Position numbers and translations under genes: made by a program
Notes under the pieces: generated by a model
Databases searched by the model: none
Told to the model about the DNA's origin: nothing
The model's input: the letters and a program-made list of their open reading frames with translations, nothing else
Shown: positions 21,568 to 31,496 of the stretch, piece by piece
Layout of the letters: the number at the start of each line of letters is the position of its first letter
Numbering within the stretch: position 1 is the stretch's first letter
Source of the DNA: Streptomyces sp. A2-16
GTDB lineage: Bacteria; Actinomycetota; Actinomycetes; Streptomycetales; Streptomycetaceae
Assembly (NCBI RefSeq): GCF_018128905.1
Contig: NZ_CP063808.1
Span: 8,556,001 to 8,620,000, forward strand
Direction of reading: 5' to 3'
DNA length: 64,000 nt

Positions 21568-22592
21568 CAAGCCCGAAGCAGGCACTCGCGCATCCCGCGT
21601 CGAGCGCCGAGGCCGCGCCCGGCTCCCAGCCGGGCGCGGCCCGGGGCGCTCACGGTGGCGGTACCCCGCCAAAGGGCCCGAGCCCCTGGCGGAGCAAGCT
21701 GTACCGCTGGGACATGAAGGCGTCCCCGTACGTGTTCATCGCCCCCTTCTTCGTCATCTTCGGGGCGTTCTCGCTGGTCCCACTGCTGTACACGGCCTGG
21801 TACTCGCTGCACGACGTACAGCTGTCCTCGCTGGACACCCAGACCTGGGCGGGCCTGGACAACTACCAGAACCTGCTGTCCTCGGACTTCTTCTGGAACG
21901 CCCTCAAGAACACCTTCACCATCGGTGTGATCTCGACCGTGCCGCAGCTGATGGCGGCGATCGGACTCGCGCATCTGCTCAACTACCGGCTGCGCGGCTC
22001 GACCATGTGGCGGGTCGTGATGCTGACCCCGTACGCCACCTCGGTGGCGGCGGCGACCCTCGTCTTCACGCTGCTGTACTCGTGGGACGGCGGCATGGTC
22101 AACTGGCTGCTCGACTTCGTCGGGATCGACCCGATCAACTGGCGTGAGTCCGACTGGGGTTCGCAGTTCGCGGTGTCGTCGATCGTGATCTGGCGGTGGA
22201 CCGGTTACAACGCACTGATCTACCTCGCGGCGATGCAGGCGATCCCGGCCGACCTGTACGAGTCGGCGGCGATCGACGGGGCCAACCGCTGGCAGCAGTT
22301 CATCCATGTGACGGTCCCGCAGCTTCGGCCGACCATCCTGTTCACCGTGGTGATCTCCACCATCGGCGCGACCCAGCTCTTCGGTGAGCCCCTGCTGTTC
22401 GGCGGGGTCAGCGGGTCCAAGGGCGGCTCCGAGCACCAGTACCAGACGCTCGGCCTGTACATGTACGACCAGGGCTGGATCATCGGCAACCTCGGCAAGG
22501 CGTCCGCGATCGCCTGGTCGATGTTCCTGATCCTGTTGATCATCGCCGCGATCAACCTGCTGGTCACTCGACGGCTGAGGAAGTCCCAATGA
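21564..22592 (+). CDS. cebF: Cello-oligosaccharide ABC permease, MalF type
   Basis: A 342-residue inner-membrane subunit with six predicted helices starting near residue 55, after a long Ala/Pro/Gly-rich cytoplasmic N-terminus. The coupling-helix EAA loop is ESAAIDGANRWQQFIHVTVPQL-like near residue 245. The GTG start overlaps the cebE stop as GTGA, and its own stop overlaps the cebG start as ATGA. It works with CebG. The ATPase is missing from the operon. Confidence 0.93.
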   Translation: MTSPKQALAHPASSAEAAPGSQPGAARGAHGGGTPPKGPSPWRSKLYRWDMKASPYVFIAPFFVIFGAFSLVPLLYTAWYSLHDVQLSSLDTQTWAGLDNYQNLLSSDFFWNALKNTFTIGVISTVPQLMAAIGLAHLLNYRLRGSTMWRVVMLTPYATSVAAATLVFTLLYSWDGGMVNWLLDFVGIDPINWRESDWGSQFAVSSIVIWRWTGYNALIYLAAMQAIPADLYESAAIDGANRWQQFIHVTVPQLRPTILFTVVISTIGATQLFGEPLLFGGVSGSKGGSEHQYQTLGLYMYDQGWIIGNLGKASAIAWSMFLILLIIAAINLLVTRRLRKSQ

Positions 22593-23473
22593 CCACCAGT
22601 GAACTGACTCTCCCTCAGACCCGTAAGCGGTCCCGCAGGGTGATGGGCGCGGGCAAGCAGCTGCACGCGGGCCCGGTGACCTATCTCGTCCTGGCGGTGT
22701 TCGCGCTGATCTCGCTGGCGCCCCTGGTGTGGACGGCCATCGCCGCCTCGCGCACCGACCGCAGGCTCGCCGAGACGCCGCCGCCGCTGTGGTTCGGTGG
22801 GAACCTGTTCAAGAACATGCAGACCGCGTGGGACGAGGCCGGTCTCGGCACCGCGATGCTGAACAGCGTGATCGTGGCGGGTGCCATCACGATCAGCACG
22901 GTGCTGTTCTCCACGCTCGCCGGATTCGCCTTCGCCAAGCTGCAGTTCAGGTTCTCGGGCTTTCTGCTGCTGCTGACGATCGGCACCATGATGATCCCGC
23001 CGCAGCTGGCGGTCGTACCGCTGTATCTGTGGATGGCGGACCTCGGCTGGTCCAACCAGCTCCAGACGGTCATCCTGCCCACCCTCGTGACGGCCTTCGG
23101 CACCTTCTTCATGCGGCAGTACCTGGTGCAGGCGCTGCCCAGCGAGCTGATCGAGGCGGCGCGGGTGGACGGCGCGAGCAGTCTGCGCGTCGTGTGGCAC
23201 GTGGTCTTCCCGGCCGCACGGCCCGCGATGGCCGTCCTGGGCCTGCTGACCTTCGTGTTCGCCTGGAACGACTTCCTGTGGCCGATCATCGCCCTGAACC
23301 AGCAGAACCCGACCGTGCAGGTCGCCCTCAACTCGCTCGGCACCGGTTATGTCCCCGACCAGGCCGTGATCATGGCGGGCGCGCTGCTCGGCACGCTGCC
23401 CCTGCTGATCGCCTTCATCCTGTTCGGCAAGCAGATCGTGGGCGGCATCATGCAGGGCGCGATCAAGGGCTGA
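22589..23473 (+). CDS. cebG: Cello-oligosaccharide ABC permease, MalG type
   Basis: A 294-residue permease with six helices. The EAA coupling loop ([21 protein letters not shown]) is near residue 190, and the usual MalG-type ending [10 protein letters not shown] is present. Translationally coupled to cebF. In Streptomyces the multiple-sugar ATPase MsiK, encoded elsewhere, energises this system; none is encoded here. Confidence 0.93.
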   Translation: MTTSELTLPQTRKRSRRVMGAGKQLHAGPVTYLVLAVFALISLAPLVWTAIAASRTDRRLAETPPPLWFGGNLFKNMQTAWDEAGLGTAMLNSVIVAGAITISTVLFSTLAGFAFAKLQFRFSGFLLLLTIGTMMIPPQLAVVPLYLWMADLGWSNQLQTVILPTLVTAFGTFFMRQYLVQALPSELIEAARVDGASSLRVVWHVVFPAARPAMAVLGLLTFVFAWNDFLWPIIALNQQNPTVQVALNSLGTGYVPDQAVIMAGALLGTLPLLIAFILFGKQIVGGIMQGAIKG

Positions 23474-23567
23474 CAGCCCGTTCTACGACTCCTGGGGCCG
23501 GACCGCCGTCGCTCCGGCCCCTCCACTCCCCCTCCCCCTCTATCAGTCGGTCTTCCACGACCTTCGA

Positions 23568-23581
23568 TGGGAGCGCTTCCA
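23568..23581. promoter_or_regulatory. CebR operator overlapping the bglC start codon
   Basis: TGGGAGCGCTTCCA is a one-mismatch CebR box. Its last base is the A of the bglC ATG, and its GGGAG also serves as the ribosome-binding site. CebR binding here would block both transcription passing through and access to the start. Confidence 0.9.
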
Positions 23582-25020
23582 TGCCTGAACCCGAATCGCC
23601 GGCGACCCCGGTGACGTTTCCCCCCGCCTTCCTGTGGGGCGCCGCGACCTCCGCCTACCAGATCGAGGGGGCGGTGCGGGAGGACGGCCGTACGCCCTCC
23701 ATCTGGGACACCTTCAGCCATACGCCGGGCAAGACCGCCGGCGGCGAGCACGGTGACATCGCTGTCGACCACTACCACCGCTACCGCGACGACGTGGCGC
23801 TCATGGCCGACCTGGGCCTGACGGCGTACCGCTTCTCGATCTCCTGGTCCCGGGTGCAGCCGACCGGCCGGGGCCCCGCGGTCCAGCGGGGACTGGACTT
23901 CTACCGCCGGCTGGTGGACGAGCTCCTCGCGCACGGCATCAAGCCGGCCGTGACGCTCTACCACTGGGACCTGCCCCAGGAGCTGGAGGACGCGGGCGGC
24001 TGGCCGGAGCGCGACACCGCGTACCGATTCGCGGAGTACGCGCAGCTCGTCGGCGAGGCGCTCGGCGACCGGGTGGAGCAGTGGATCACCCTCAACGAGC
24101 CGTGGTGCGCCGCCTTCCTGGGCTACGCCTCCGGGGTGCACGCGCCGGGCCGTACGGACTTCGCGGCCTCGCTGAAGGCGGCGCACACCCTGAACCTGGC
24201 GCACGGGCTCGGCACTTCGGCCCTGCGCGCGGCGATGCCGGCCCGCAACTCGGTGGCGCTCAGCCTCAACTCCTCGGTGGTGCGGCCCTTCTCGCGGGAC
24301 GCGGCGGATCTGGCGGCGGCGCAGAAGATCGACGACCTGGCCAACGGGATCTTCCACGGGCCGATCCTGCACGGGGCGTATCCGCAGACGCTGTTCACGG
24401 CGACCGAGCTGATCACCGACTGGTCGTTCGTCGAGGACGGCGACCTCGCGCTGATCAACCAGCCGCTCGACGCGCTGGGCCTCAACTACTACACGCCCAC
24501 GCTGGTGTCGGCCGCCGACGCGGACACCGCCGGACCGCGCGCCGACGGTCACGGCAACAGCGCGCACTCCCCGTGGCCGGGCGCGGACGACGTCACGTTC
24601 CACCAGACGCCGGGCGAGCGCACGGAGATGGGCTGGACGATCGACCCGACCGGCCTGCACGACCTGATCATGCGCTACACGCGCGAGGCCCCGGGTCTGC
24701 CGCTGTACATCACGGAGAACGGCGCGGCCTACGACGACAAGCCCGACCCCGACGGCCGCGTCCACGACCCCGAGCGGATCTCCTACCTGCACGGCCACCT
24801 CGCCGCCGTCCGCCGCGCGATCGCCGACGGCGCGGACGTGCGCGGCTACTACCTGTGGTCCCTGCTGGACAACTTCGAGTGGGCGTACGGCTACGAGAAG
24901 CGGTTCGGCGCGGTCTACGTGGACTACACGACGCTGGAACGGACACCCAAGTCCAGTGCCCTCTGGTACGGCCGGGCGGCCCGCTCGGGCACGCTCCCGG
25001 AGGTCCACAGCATTCAGTGA
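23581..25020 (+). CDS. bglC: Beta-glucosidase, GH1, intracellular cellobiase
   Basis: A 479-residue glycoside hydrolase family 1 enzyme without signal peptide that splits imported cellobiose and cellotriose to glucose. The acid/base is E173 (TLNEPW) and the nucleophile is E379 (ITENG). The family N-terminal [15 protein letters not shown] is present. The ATG at 23581 overlaps a CebR box. It ends the ceb locus at a bidirectional terminator. Confidence 0.95.
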   Translation: MPEPESPATPVTFPPAFLWGAATSAYQIEGAVREDGRTPSIWDTFSHTPGKTAGGEHGDIAVDHYHRYRDDVALMADLGLTAYRFSISWSRVQPTGRGPAVQRGLDFYRRLVDELLAHGIKPAVTLYHWDLPQELEDAGGWPERDTAYRFAEYAQLVGEALGDRVEQWITLNEPWCAAFLGYASGVHAPGRTDFAASLKAAHTLNLAHGLGTSALRAAMPARNSVALSLNSSVVRPFSRDAADLAAAQKIDDLANGIFHGPILHGAYPQTLFTATELITDWSFVEDGDLALINQPLDALGLNYYTPTLVSAADADTAGPRADGHGNSAHSPWPGADDVTFHQTPGERTEMGWTIDPTGLHDLIMRYTREAPGLPLYITENGAAYDDKPDPDGRVHDPERISYLHGHLAAVRRAIADGADVRGYYLWSLLDNFEWAYGYEKRFGAVYVDYTTLERTPKSSALWYGRAARSGTLPEVHSIQ

Positions 25021-25046
25021 CCACTGCGGAGGCGGGGGACGGGGAA

Positions 25047-25079
25047 GGGGCGCGGCAGCCGAGGGGGGTGCCGCGCCCC
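25047..25079. terminator. Bidirectional hairpin between bglC and the cysteine-rich gene
   Basis: A perfect 11-bp stem (GGGGCGCGGCA / TGCCGCGCCCC) with an 11-nt loop, lying between two convergent genes. Confidence 0.85.
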
Positions 25080-25087
25080 GCCGGCTG

Positions 25088-26224
25088 TCACCGCAGCAAC
25101 GCCACCGCCAGCACCGCGGCCAGCGTCACCAGGACCACCGAGACCGTGGCGACGGCGGCGAAGTAGCGGACGCGTTCCGAGGTGGGCCGAGAGACGACCT
25201 CGATGCCGGTGCGGGAGGGGAAGGCGAAGTAGTCGCGGTGCGGGTCGGCGTGGACGCGCACCTGGGCCAGGGGGAGGCGGCGCAGGGTCGCGCGGCGGGC
25301 CACCTCGTTCTTGCGCGGGGTCAGATGGGGCGCGATCAGGGCTTCGTCCGACTCGTCCAGGTCGTCCGGGAGTTTGTCGGTGGTCCTGCGCAGGACGTTC
25401 TCGTGCCAGTCGCCGGTGTTGCCCGTCGCGCGTCTGAGGTCCGCCCGGCCGGGTCTGCGCTCCCTGGCCCGGTGCGGGGTGTGCCGGATCCAGCCCTCGG
25501 TCCACACGGTGAAGCGGCCGGTGCCCCGGCACTCCGGGTGCGTGACGCGCTTGGTGCCGGAGCACGCGGTGCACTCCACCTGGCCGCTCTTGCGGCAGTC
25601 GGGGCAGTCGAGTTGGCGTCGGCCACGGCACTTCGGGCAGGCCACGTCGTCGATACGGCAGCGCGCGCAGCGGACCCGGGCCGCCCGGTCGGCCGCGCTC
25701 GTCCCGGCCCGTGGACGAGCCCGGTCGGCCGCGTTCGTCCCGGCCCGTGGACGCGGGGGCTTCCGGGAGCGCGGGCGGCCGGTGCCCTCGCACTCCCAGC
25801 AGGCGTCCGGGCCGGCCTCGCAGACGGGGCAGTCGACGAAGCGGGGGCAGTCGAGGACGCCTCGTCCGCGGCAGGGCCCGCACTTGTTCGTGCCGCCGTC
25901 GCAGTCCGGGCAGCGCTCCTCGTCGAGCGACCCCTCGCGCACCAGCAGCATGCTGCGGGCCTGCTCGGGGTCGTCGGGCGGCGGAACCGGGTGCGAGTCG
26001 AGGACGGTGTAGGTCGGGCGGTTCGCGATGTCGTCCCGGCTGCCCGGTTCCCGCATCGGACGCTCGCCGCGTGTCTCGAGCGACCGGACGATGCGGAAGT
26101 CCAGCAGGATCGTCCAGGTCAGCGCGGCGGCGCCGGGATCGGTCAGACGGCCGGCGACTCCCCGTCGGCCGGCATGGGCCTCGACCGCCTCGAGTATCTC
26201 GGTGTCGGACGGTCTTCCGGCCAT
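25088..26224 (-). CDS. Cysteine-rich (DnaJ-like zinc ribbon) membrane-anchored protein, unknown function
   Basis: A 378-residue protein. Residues about 110-240 carry a long series of CxxC pairs (CPDCDGG, CGPCRGRG, CPVCEAG, CWECEGTG, CARC, CPKCRGR, CPDCRKSG, CTACSGT) like the CxxCxGxG zinc modules of DnaJ but without a J-domain. A basic region with a 12-residue tandem duplication splits the modules. One membrane helix is at the extreme C-terminus, so the zinc-rich part is cytoplasmic. It may act as a chaperone-like or protein-protein module; no pathway is visible. It stands alone between two sugar operons. Confidence 0.75.
   Translation of the reverse strand: MAGRPSDTEILEAVEAHAGRRGVAGRLTDPGAAALTWTILLDFRIVRSLETRGERPMREPGSRDDIANRPTYTVLDSHPVPPPDDPEQARSMLLVREGSLDEERCPDCDGGTNKCGPCRGRGVLDCPRFVDCPVCEAGPDACWECEGTGRPRSRKPPRPRAGTNAADRARPRAGTSAADRAARVRCARCRIDDVACPKCRGRRQLDCPDCRKSGQVECTACSGTKRVTHPECRGTGRFTVWTEGWIRHTPHRARERRPGRADLRRATGNTGDWHENVLRRTTDKLPDDLDESDEALIAPHLTPRKNEVARRATLRRLPLAQVRVHADPHRDYFAFPSRTGIEVVSRPTSERVRYFAAVATVSVVLVTLAAVLAVALLR
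25685..25754. repeat. Tandem in-frame 36-bp duplication in the cysteine-rich gene
   Basis: Two 34-bp copies at 25685-25718 and 25721-25754 differ at one base and are 36 bp apart. They encode a doubled Arg/Ala/Asp-rich 12-residue linker. Confidence 0.85.
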
Positions 26225-26299
26225 GGCCGCTCCCCCTGTCGACGACCGGACGGTCGGACGATCAGGGTAGGAGCGGCCCGCCCGGTCGGCAAGGTCGCC

Positions 26300-28291
26300 T
26301 CAGCGTGCTTCCCGTACGACCGCCACCTCGCCCGGCGCGACCGTCACCCGGCCGCCTTCGGCACTCCTGCCGCTGAGCAACTCGGTTGCCGATCCGGCGA
26401 CTTGGATCTCGGCGTGCCGCTCACCGTGGTTGATCAGGAACAGGTAGTCGGCGTCCTCGCCCCTGCGCAGCACGGCCTCGACACCGTCCGGTGTCTCCCG
26501 CACCGGCTCCACGCCCGCCTCCCGGCTGATGCGGTCCAGCAGGCCCGCGAGGGTCGCCGGGTCCGGGTGCGTGGCCAGGTACCAGGCCGTGCCCTCGCCG
26601 TGGGTGTGCCGGGTGACCGCCGGGACTCCGGCCAGGGGGCCCGAGGTGTACGACGTGACGGCCTCCGCGCCTTCCAGGTGCACCCGCTCCGACCACAGGG
26701 ACGCCGTGCCCCCGTCGCTCAGGCCGAGGGACTCGCCGGGCAGCAGCGGGAAGAGTTCGTCCGTGCGGACCCCGAGGGGCTCCCGGAACGCGCCGGGGTA
26801 ACCCCCCAGGCGGACATGGCAGTTGGCGTCGACGGCTCCGCTGTGGAAGCCGACGACCAGGGTGCCGCCGGCCGAGGCGAAGGTGGTGAGGTTCGCGGCG
26901 CCGGCGTCGTCGACCAGGTACAGCGCCGGGGCCAGCACCAGCCGATAGGACGACAGGTCCGCGTCGGGACGTACGAAGTCCACCGCCACCCCGGCCCGCC
27001 ACAACGGCTCGTACCAGGAGCGGACCACGTCCAGGTAGCGGACGTTCTCGCTCGGTTGGGAGGGCAGCTCAAGGGCCCAGCGGGCGTTCCAGTCCCAGGC
27101 GATGGCGACCTCGGCGGCGCTCCCGCTGCCCCGGACCTCCGCCAGCGACTTCAGGTCCGCGCCCAGCGCCACCACGTCACGCCAGATCCGGCTGTCCGTG
27201 CCCGCGTGCGGGAGCATCGCCGAGTGCCACTGCTCGGCGCCCGCCTTCGCGGCCCGCCACTGGAAGTAGGCGATGCCGTCGGCACCTCGGGCGACATGCC
27301 CGAGAGCGTTGCGGCGCAACTCACCTGGATTCTTCGCCCTGTTGACCGGCTGCCAGTTCACCGCGCCCGTGGAGTGCTCCATCAGCAGCCACGGGCCGCC
27401 CGCCAGGGAACGGACCAGGTCGCCGCTGAGCGCGATGTCGATCTGGGACTCGGGGTCGGTGGAGCGCAGGTAGTGGTCGTTGGAGACGACGTCCAGCTCG
27501 GGTGCCCAGCGCCAGTAGTCGAGCGCGTCGAAGTTGTACATCACCATGAAGTTGGTGGTGGCCGGCACGGAAGGGGCGGCCTCCCGCAGCACCTCGCGCT
27601 CCGCCTTGCACAGCGCCAGCAGCTCGTCGCTGCAGAAGCGCCGCCAGTCCAGCCGGTGGGTCGGGTTGGGCACGGCTCCGGTGGCGCGCGGCGGGATGAT
27701 CTCGTCCCAGTCGTAGTACCACTGGCTCCAGAAGGTGGTTCCCCAGGCGTGGTTGAGGGCGCCCAGGTCGTCGTCGTACTTCCGACGCAGCCAGCCCCGG
27801 AAGGCCTGGGCCGAGGTGTCGCAGTGGCACTCGGCGTTGTGGCAGCCGTACTCGTTGTGGATGTGCCACATCACCACGGCCGGGTGGTCGGCGTACCGCT
27901 CCCCGAGGACGCGGGCGATCCGCAGGGCCGCCTCCCGGTAGGCGGGGCTGGAGGGGCAGAACGTCTGGCGGCTGCCGTACGACAGTCTCCTGCCGTCCTT
28001 GTCGACGGGCAGCGCGTCCGGGTGCTTGCGGAAGAACCAGGCCGGTGGGGCCGCCGTGGGTGTCGCCAGGTCGGCGGCGATGCCGTGCTCGTGGAGCAGG
28101 GCGAGGATCTTGTCGAGGCGCGTGAAGTCGTACTCGCCCTCGCGCGGCTCCAGCAGCGCCCACGCGAAGATGTTGACGCTGACCATGGTCACGCCCGCCT
28201 CGCGCATGAGGCGTACGTCCTCGGCCCAGACCTCCTCGGGCCACTGCTCGGGGTTGTAGTCGCCGCCGTAGGCGATGCCCCCGGGGATCAT
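26300..28291 (-). CDS. Beta-galactosidase, GH42
   Basis: A 663-residue intracellular enzyme. The TIM-barrel domain starts YGGDYNPEQWP, with acid/base E147 (HIHNEYGC) and nucleophile E305 (LLMEHSTG). The beta-galactosidase trimerisation domain and a small C-terminal beta domain follow. A cluster of cysteines near residues 150-157 (CHNAECHC) matches the zinc site of some GH42 enzymes. It is the last gene of the galactoside operon; its ATG overlaps the previous stop by 4 bp. Confidence 0.93.
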   Translation of the reverse strand: MIPGGIAYGGDYNPEQWPEEVWAEDVRLMREAGVTMVSVNIFAWALLEPREGEYDFTRLDKILALLHEHGIAADLATPTAAPPAWFFRKHPDALPVDKDGRRLSYGSRQTFCPSSPAYREAALRIARVLGERYADHPAVVMWHIHNEYGCHNAECHCDTSAQAFRGWLRRKYDDDLGALNHAWGTTFWSQWYYDWDEIIPPRATGAVPNPTHRLDWRRFCSDELLALCKAEREVLREAAPSVPATTNFMVMYNFDALDYWRWAPELDVVSNDHYLRSTDPESQIDIALSGDLVRSLAGGPWLLMEHSTGAVNWQPVNRAKNPGELRRNALGHVARGADGIAYFQWRAAKAGAEQWHSAMLPHAGTDSRIWRDVVALGADLKSLAEVRGSGSAAEVAIAWDWNARWALELPSQPSENVRYLDVVRSWYEPLWRAGVAVDFVRPDADLSSYRLVLAPALYLVDDAGAANLTTFASAGGTLVVGFHSGAVDANCHVRLGGYPGAFREPLGVRTDELFPLLPGESLGLSDGGTASLWSERVHLEGAEAVTSYTSGPLAGVPAVTRHTHGEGTAWYLATHPDPATLAGLLDRISREAGVEPVRETPDGVEAVLRRGEDADYLFLINHGERHAEIQVAGSATELLSGRSAEGGRVTVAPGEVAVVREAR

Positions 28292-29601
28292 CGGGTGTCT
28301 CCGCCGAGCAGCCGGCGGGTCGTCTCCACGCCCCACTGGTCCAGGGACAGCAGGCGGTCGCTGGACGCCATGAGGCCGCCCGTCGCCTCCACGTGGGCCG
28401 CCCAGCGCTCGCGGGTCTCCACGGCCGGGCGGGCCATCAGGCAGTCGGGGTCGTTGACCCAGAGCCGGCCGTGCTGCCACTGGCGGCCGACGCCGGTGAA
28501 CTCGGCCGGGTCCTGGCCGGGCTGGCTGAAGTCGTCGGCCTCGGGGCGCCGGTGCGGGGCCGTGTCGGGACTGACCCGCATGGCGTCGAACAGGCCGATC
28601 GAGGGCAGCAGGGGCGCCCCGCAGCCGAGCAGGTAGGCGTCCTCGCCGATCGCCTCGCGGATCAGCTCGATCCCGGAGCGGTACGCGGTGAGCGCGTCCG
28701 CGGAGGAGTGCCGTACGCCTTCCAGCGCCCCCGCGTACAGGAAGTCGACCTTGAAGTAGTCGTAGCCCTCGGACACCAGTGTCCTGAAGACCGACGCCAG
28801 GTACTGCGCCGCGTCGGGGTGGGTGGTGTCCAGGACGCACAGGTCGTGGCCCCAGTTGCGGCCGGCGTGCAGGAAGCCTCCGTCGAGGTCCTCGACCAGC
28901 CAGTCGGGGTGCTCGGCGGCCAGGTCGCCGGCCGGGTCGACCAGGAAGGGGGCCGTCCAGATGCCGGCGCGACGGCCCCGCGCCCGGATGGCGTCGGCGA
29001 TGCCCGCGCGGGAGCGGAAGCGGCCGGAGAGGGTGAGCCAGTCGCCGAGGGCCTTCTGGTAGCCGTCGTCGATCTGGACGACGTCGACGGGCAGGTCGAG
29101 GGTGTCCATCGCACGGAGGTTCTCGTGGATGTCGTCCTCGGTGACGCCGGTGAAGTACTCGTACCAGGAGCACCAGACGGTGGGCGCCGGACGAGGGGCC
29201 GGGACCCCGAGTCCGGCGGCCCACTCGGCCAGCGTCGCCTGGATGTCCGTGCCGGTGAACTCCTTCACCGGGCCGTCGGCGCTGATCTCCGCGAGGTCGC
29301 CGTCGACGGTCAGCCGGATCGACGGGACCTCACGGGTCGGTTCCGCCGCCGCCCACAGCCGTACCGGCGAGCCGTCGCCCGGGTCCAGCGCCAGCAGGCC
29401 CTCGCCCTGGAAGGTGCCTTCGGGGACGGTGACGCCCGGCCGGTAGCAGACCGTCGCCCAGTTGTCGTTCGCCGGGCGGTACGGCCTGTCGCCGAGGGCG
29501 TAGGCGCCGCTGGGGCTCCAGGACTGCCAGCCCTCCTCGTGGACCCGGGCCCCGCGGGGATCCACGGGCACGGAGGCGAGCGGGGTGAAGGGGTGGGGCA
29601 C
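28288..29601 (-). CDS. Alpha-galactosidase-like glycoside hydrolase, GH36 type
   Basis: A 437-residue protein, shorter than classic GH36 enzymes of about 700 residues because the large N-terminal beta domain is reduced. The barrel carries TVWCSWYEYF, VQIDDGYQ, the nucleophile D286 (YFKVDFLYAG) and the acid/base D346 (RVSPDTA). No signal peptide. It lies between the permeases and the beta-galactosidase, so the operon can handle both alpha- and beta-linked galactosides. Exact specificity is not certain. Confidence 0.87.
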   Translation of the reverse strand: MPHPFTPLASVPVDPRGARVHEEGWQSWSPSGAYALGDRPYRPANDNWATVCYRPGVTVPEGTFQGEGLLALDPGDGSPVRLWAAAEPTREVPSIRLTVDGDLAEISADGPVKEFTGTDIQATLAEWAAGLGVPAPRPAPTVWCSWYEYFTGVTEDDIHENLRAMDTLDLPVDVVQIDDGYQKALGDWLTLSGRFRSRAGIADAIRARGRRAGIWTAPFLVDPAGDLAAEHPDWLVEDLDGGFLHAGRNWGHDLCVLDTTHPDAAQYLASVFRTLVSEGYDYFKVDFLYAGALEGVRHSSADALTAYRSGIELIREAIGEDAYLLGCGAPLLPSIGLFDAMRVSPDTAPHRRPEADDFSQPGQDPAEFTGVGRQWQHGRLWVNDPDCLMARPAVETRERWAAHVEATGGLMASSDRLLSLDQWGVETTRRLLGGDTR

Positions 29602-29627
29602 GGTGGTTCTCTCTCAGGTGCGGGCGG

Positions 29628-30509
29628 TCAGCCCTTGTTGGCGCCGAGGGTCAGTCCGCTGACGAACTGGCGCTGCAGCACGAAGTAGACGATCAGAGTG
29701 GGGATCGCGGTGAGCAGGGCGCCGGCGGCGACCAGGTTGGGGTCGGTGAAGTACTGGCCGGAGAGGTTGTTCAGGGCCGAGGTGATGGGCATGTTCTCGC
29801 CGGTCGAGATCAGCACGATGGCCCAGAAGAAGTCGTTGTAGATCCAGATGGACAGCAGGGTGCCCAGCGCGGCCATGGCCGGCTTGCACAGCGGGAGCAC
29901 GATCTGCCAGTACATCCGCCACACCGACGCCCCGTCGACGAGCGCGGCCTCGGTCAGCTCGTGGGGGAGCATCCGCATGTAGTTGCTGAGCACGAAGGCG
30001 CAGAACCCGGACTGGAAGGCCACGTGGATGAGGACCAGGCCGAGGGCGGAGTCGTAGAGCTTGCCGCTCATGGTGATGCCGGGCAGGTCGACAAGCAGGT
30101 ACAGCCGGTACAGCGGGGTGATGATGACCTGCTGCGGCAGCAGGTTGCCCGCGGTGAAGACCAGCAGCAGGAAGATGTTCAGGCGGAAGTCGAAGCGGGA
30201 GACGTAGAAGGCGACCATCGACGACAGCAGCAGCGTGACCAGGACCGCGGGCACGGCGATGATCAGCGTGTTGCCGAAGTAGTGCAGCATGTCGGACTGC
30301 TGGAAGGCGTTCTTGAAGTTGTCGAAGTTCAGCGTGTCCGGCCAGGACACGTAGCCCTTGGTGCTGGTCTCCGAGTAGGGGCGCAGGGCGGCGAAGACGG
30401 CCCACAGCAGGGGGGCGAGCCAGGCCAGTGCGGTGCCGGCGAGGAAGACGTGCAGCAGGACCCGGGCGGGGCGCACCGGCGTCCTGGTCTTGAGAGCGAG
30501 GGTGCTCAC
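29628..30509 (-). CDS. Sugar ABC permease, MalG type (galactoside operon)
   Basis: A 293-residue permease with six helices. The coupling EAA loop (LTEAALVDGASVWRMYWQIVLP) is near residue 195, and the C-terminal ending SGLTLGANKG is typical. The GTG start at 30509 overlaps the previous permease stop as GTGA. Works with the gene upstream and the lipoprotein of the same operon. Confidence 0.92.
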   Translation of the reverse strand: MSTLALKTRTPVRPARVLLHVFLAGTALAWLAPLLWAVFAALRPYSETSTKGYVSWPDTLNFDNFKNAFQQSDMLHYFGNTLIIAVPAVLVTLLLSSMVAFYVSRFDFRLNIFLLLVFTAGNLLPQQVIITPLYRLYLLVDLPGITMSGKLYDSALGLVLIHVAFQSGFCAFVLSNYMRMLPHELTEAALVDGASVWRMYWQIVLPLCKPAMAALGTLLSIWIYNDFFWAIVLISTGENMPITSALNNLSGQYFTDPNLVAAGALLTAIPTLIVYFVLQRQFVSGLTLGANKG

Positions 30510-31483
30510 GCTTGCCGCTCCTTCCGGAAGGTCGCGATCAGGTAGGGGATGATGACCGCCAGGGAGATGACCAGCAGGACCACGGCGATCGCGGAGCCGT
30601 AGCCGATCCGACTGGACTCGCCGATGATGTTGTTGGTGATCAGGATCGACAGCAGCTCGGTGCCCTGGGCGCCCTTGTTGAAGACGAACACCAGGTCGAA
30701 GGCGCGCAGGGCTTCGATGATCGTGACGACCAGGACGACGGTGTTGGTGGGGCGCAGGGTGGGGAAGATGACGTTCTTGAACGTCTGCCACTCGTTCGCG
30801 CCGTCCAGCGACGACGCTTCCCGCAGGGAGGGGTCCACGCCCTTGAGCCCGGCCAGGTAGAGGATCATCATGTAGCCGGTGTGCCGCCAGGACGCGGCGA
30901 TCAGCACGGCCCACAGGTTCAGGTCCGGGTCGCCGATCCAGTCGATGTAGTGGCCGGGCTTGTTGGCCCCGATGAGGCTGTTGATCAGGCCGGTGTCGGG
31001 GTTGTAGACCAGCTGCCACACGAACCCGGTCACCGCGAGGGAGACCACGACCGGCAGGAAGAACGCGGTCTGGTAGACGCGGGAGAAGCGGATCTGCTTG
31101 TCCAGCTGCACGGCCAGGAACAGGCCGAACGGCGTCGGGATCAGGATGAGCACGACGAACCAGATGATGTTGTGCTCGACCGCGGGCCAGAACTGCGGGT
31201 TGTCGGTGAACAGCTGACGGAAGTTGTCCAGCCCGACCCACTTGATGGAGCCGAAGCCGATGCCGTCCCAGCTGGTGAAGGCCAGCGCGATCGACGCCAG
31301 CGCGGTGACCCAGACCAGGGCCACGTGCAGGACCGTGGGCACGCCCGCCATGAAGGCGAGCGTGATGCGGTCACGGCGGGTCAGCAGGCGCTTGTGGCCC
31401 TGCGGGACCCGCTTGGCAGGGGCAGGGCCCGAAGGCGGCACGGCGGCCGCCTCCGGGCTCTTCGTGTTGATGTCGGTAGTCAT
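30506..31483 (-). CDS. Sugar ABC permease, MalF type (galactoside operon)
   Basis: A 325-residue permease with six helices after a 40-residue basic N-terminus. The EAA loop (LREASSLDGANEWQTFKNVIFP) is near residue 230. It starts 13 bp after the binding-protein gene and overlaps the next permease by 4 bp. No ATPase is encoded in this operon; MsiK is the probable partner. Confidence 0.92.
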   Translation of the reverse strand: MTTDINTKSPEAAAVPPSGPAPAKRVPQGHKRLLTRRDRITLAFMAGVPTVLHVALVWVTALASIALAFTSWDGIGFGSIKWVGLDNFRQLFTDNPQFWPAVEHNIIWFVVLILIPTPFGLFLAVQLDKQIRFSRVYQTAFFLPVVVSLAVTGFVWQLVYNPDTGLINSLIGANKPGHYIDWIGDPDLNLWAVLIAASWRHTGYMMILYLAGLKGVDPSLREASSLDGANEWQTFKNVIFPTLRPTNTVVLVVTIIEALRAFDLVFVFNKGAQGTELLSILITNNIIGESSRIGYGSAIAVVLLVISLAVIIPYLIATFRKERQA

Positions 31484-31496
31484 TCAGCCGCTCAGC

